From positions 1 through 12,489 of the forward strand of contig CAZJTP010000135.1 of NCBI GenBank assembly GCA_964548955.1: a stretch of DNA of 12,489 nucleotides, written 5' to 3'. Made by a program: the position numbers and the translations under genes. Positions 12,237-12,489 of this stretch are shown here, one piece after another. This stretch comes from GCA-020344555 sp964548955. GTDB taxonomy: Bacteria > Planctomycetota > Phycisphaerae > UBA1845. Positions within the stretch are counted from its first letter, which is position 1; each line of letters starts with the position of its first letter. A model generated the notes under the pieces. The model was not told the origin of the DNA. It did not search any database and saw only the letters and a program-made list of their open reading frames with translations.

Positions 12237-12489
12237 GTACTGGGTCGTCCCTGAAAAACGATCTACTCGGCGACAGCATAAATCGGCGAGGGCGCTGCGA
12301 TTCTTCGACCGGATTTGGCTGACAGTGCGGTAGAGCCAAACAGAACCACCGACAGAGGCTGCATGAGTTCCACCGCATCACAGCCCGTACCGGATTCCGC
12401 ATCGCGATCAACGCCTAGAACAACCCCCAGGCCTCACGACGGTACAGTCCCAACAGCTTACGCAGGTTCGCCCCGGCAGCAGCGAGCAC
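12237..12489 (-). mobile_element. Insertion sequence, 3' end (continues beyond the window)
   Basis: The element is read on the minus strand from the right window edge. It contains the last transposase codons, the stop at 12415-12417 and about 178 bases of 3' non-coding DNA ending GGGACGACCCAGTAC at 12237. The part 12237-12434 is the inverted counterpart of 5199-5396. The remainder of the element lies outside the window, so the family, the other terminal repeat and any target duplication cannot be seen. Confidence 0.8.
12415..12489 (-). CDS. Transposase, last 24 codons (partial)
   Basis: The visible C-terminus reads VLAAAGANLRKLLGLY, then RREAWGLF and TAG. The AGANLRKLL segment is the kind of helix that ends DDE transposases of IS5/IS1182-like elements (C-terminal 'A-NLrrL' pattern), but 24 residues are too few for a family call. 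The last codons AWGLF-stop recur in the remnant at 5199-5218, which ties the two copies together. The gene may well be complete outside the window. Confidence 0.7.
   Translation of the reverse strand: MLAAAGANLRKLLGLYRREAWGLF

Overview
The window (about 12.5 kb, GC-rich, sparse gene packing) looks like a chromosomal segment from a planctomycete, probably Phycisphaerae-like. The supporting signs are an IPTL-CTERM-type sorting tail (VPTVSEWG, membrane helix, RRRR), a secreted protein ending in two dockerin-like 'VT-DVT / VNISTDVTQ' repeats of a kind common in that phylum, a planctomycete-style TPR tail, and long intergenic stretches full of palindromic repeats. The taxonomic call is inference from protein style, not a database match.

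Left part (1-5.2 kb). The 3' part of a secreted dockerin-tailed protein is followed by about 490 bases without a clear gene and then a rhomboid protease with an extra N-terminal domain. On the minus strand come a csrA-like gene (GTG start set by a strong Shine-Dalgarno), a doubtful small ORF upstream of it, a truncated-looking TPR protein, and an XRE regulator with its ImmA/IrrE metallopeptidase partner. The XRE gene has a clear sigma70-type promoter whose -10 box lies inside a perfect 9+9 bp palindrome, a likely autoregulatory operator. The ImmA frame continues past two in-frame stop codons into a recognisable C-terminal segment of the same family, so this copy is either truncated by mutation or wrongly sequenced there. 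A further minus-strand gene of unknown function is cut at its 5' end by an insertion-sequence remnant.

Middle part (5.2-9.2 kb). A three-gene plus-strand operon encodes a 65-residue membrane-anchored zinc-ribbon protein and two paralogous SPFH/band-7 membrane proteins (529 and 575 residues). The two SPFH genes overlap by ATGA and the second has a near-perfect Shine-Dalgarno. Each carries three tandem beta modules before its SPFH core and a long coiled coil after it. The best guess is a hetero-oligomeric membrane scaffold or cage in the manner of HflK/HflC. This is the most interesting functional unit of the window.

Right part (9.2-12.5 kb). An Lnt-like membrane protein lacking the nitrilase domain is followed by a secreted IPTL-CTERM protein. 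Then comes a 630-base island of five successive paired-hairpin repeats. The window ends with the 3' end of an insertion sequence on the minus strand, including the last 24 codons of a transposase. Its terminal 198 bases match, without gaps and in inverted orientation, the remnant at 5199-5396. The SPFH operon, the Lnt-like gene and the IPTL-CTERM gene therefore lie between two inward-facing IS ends.
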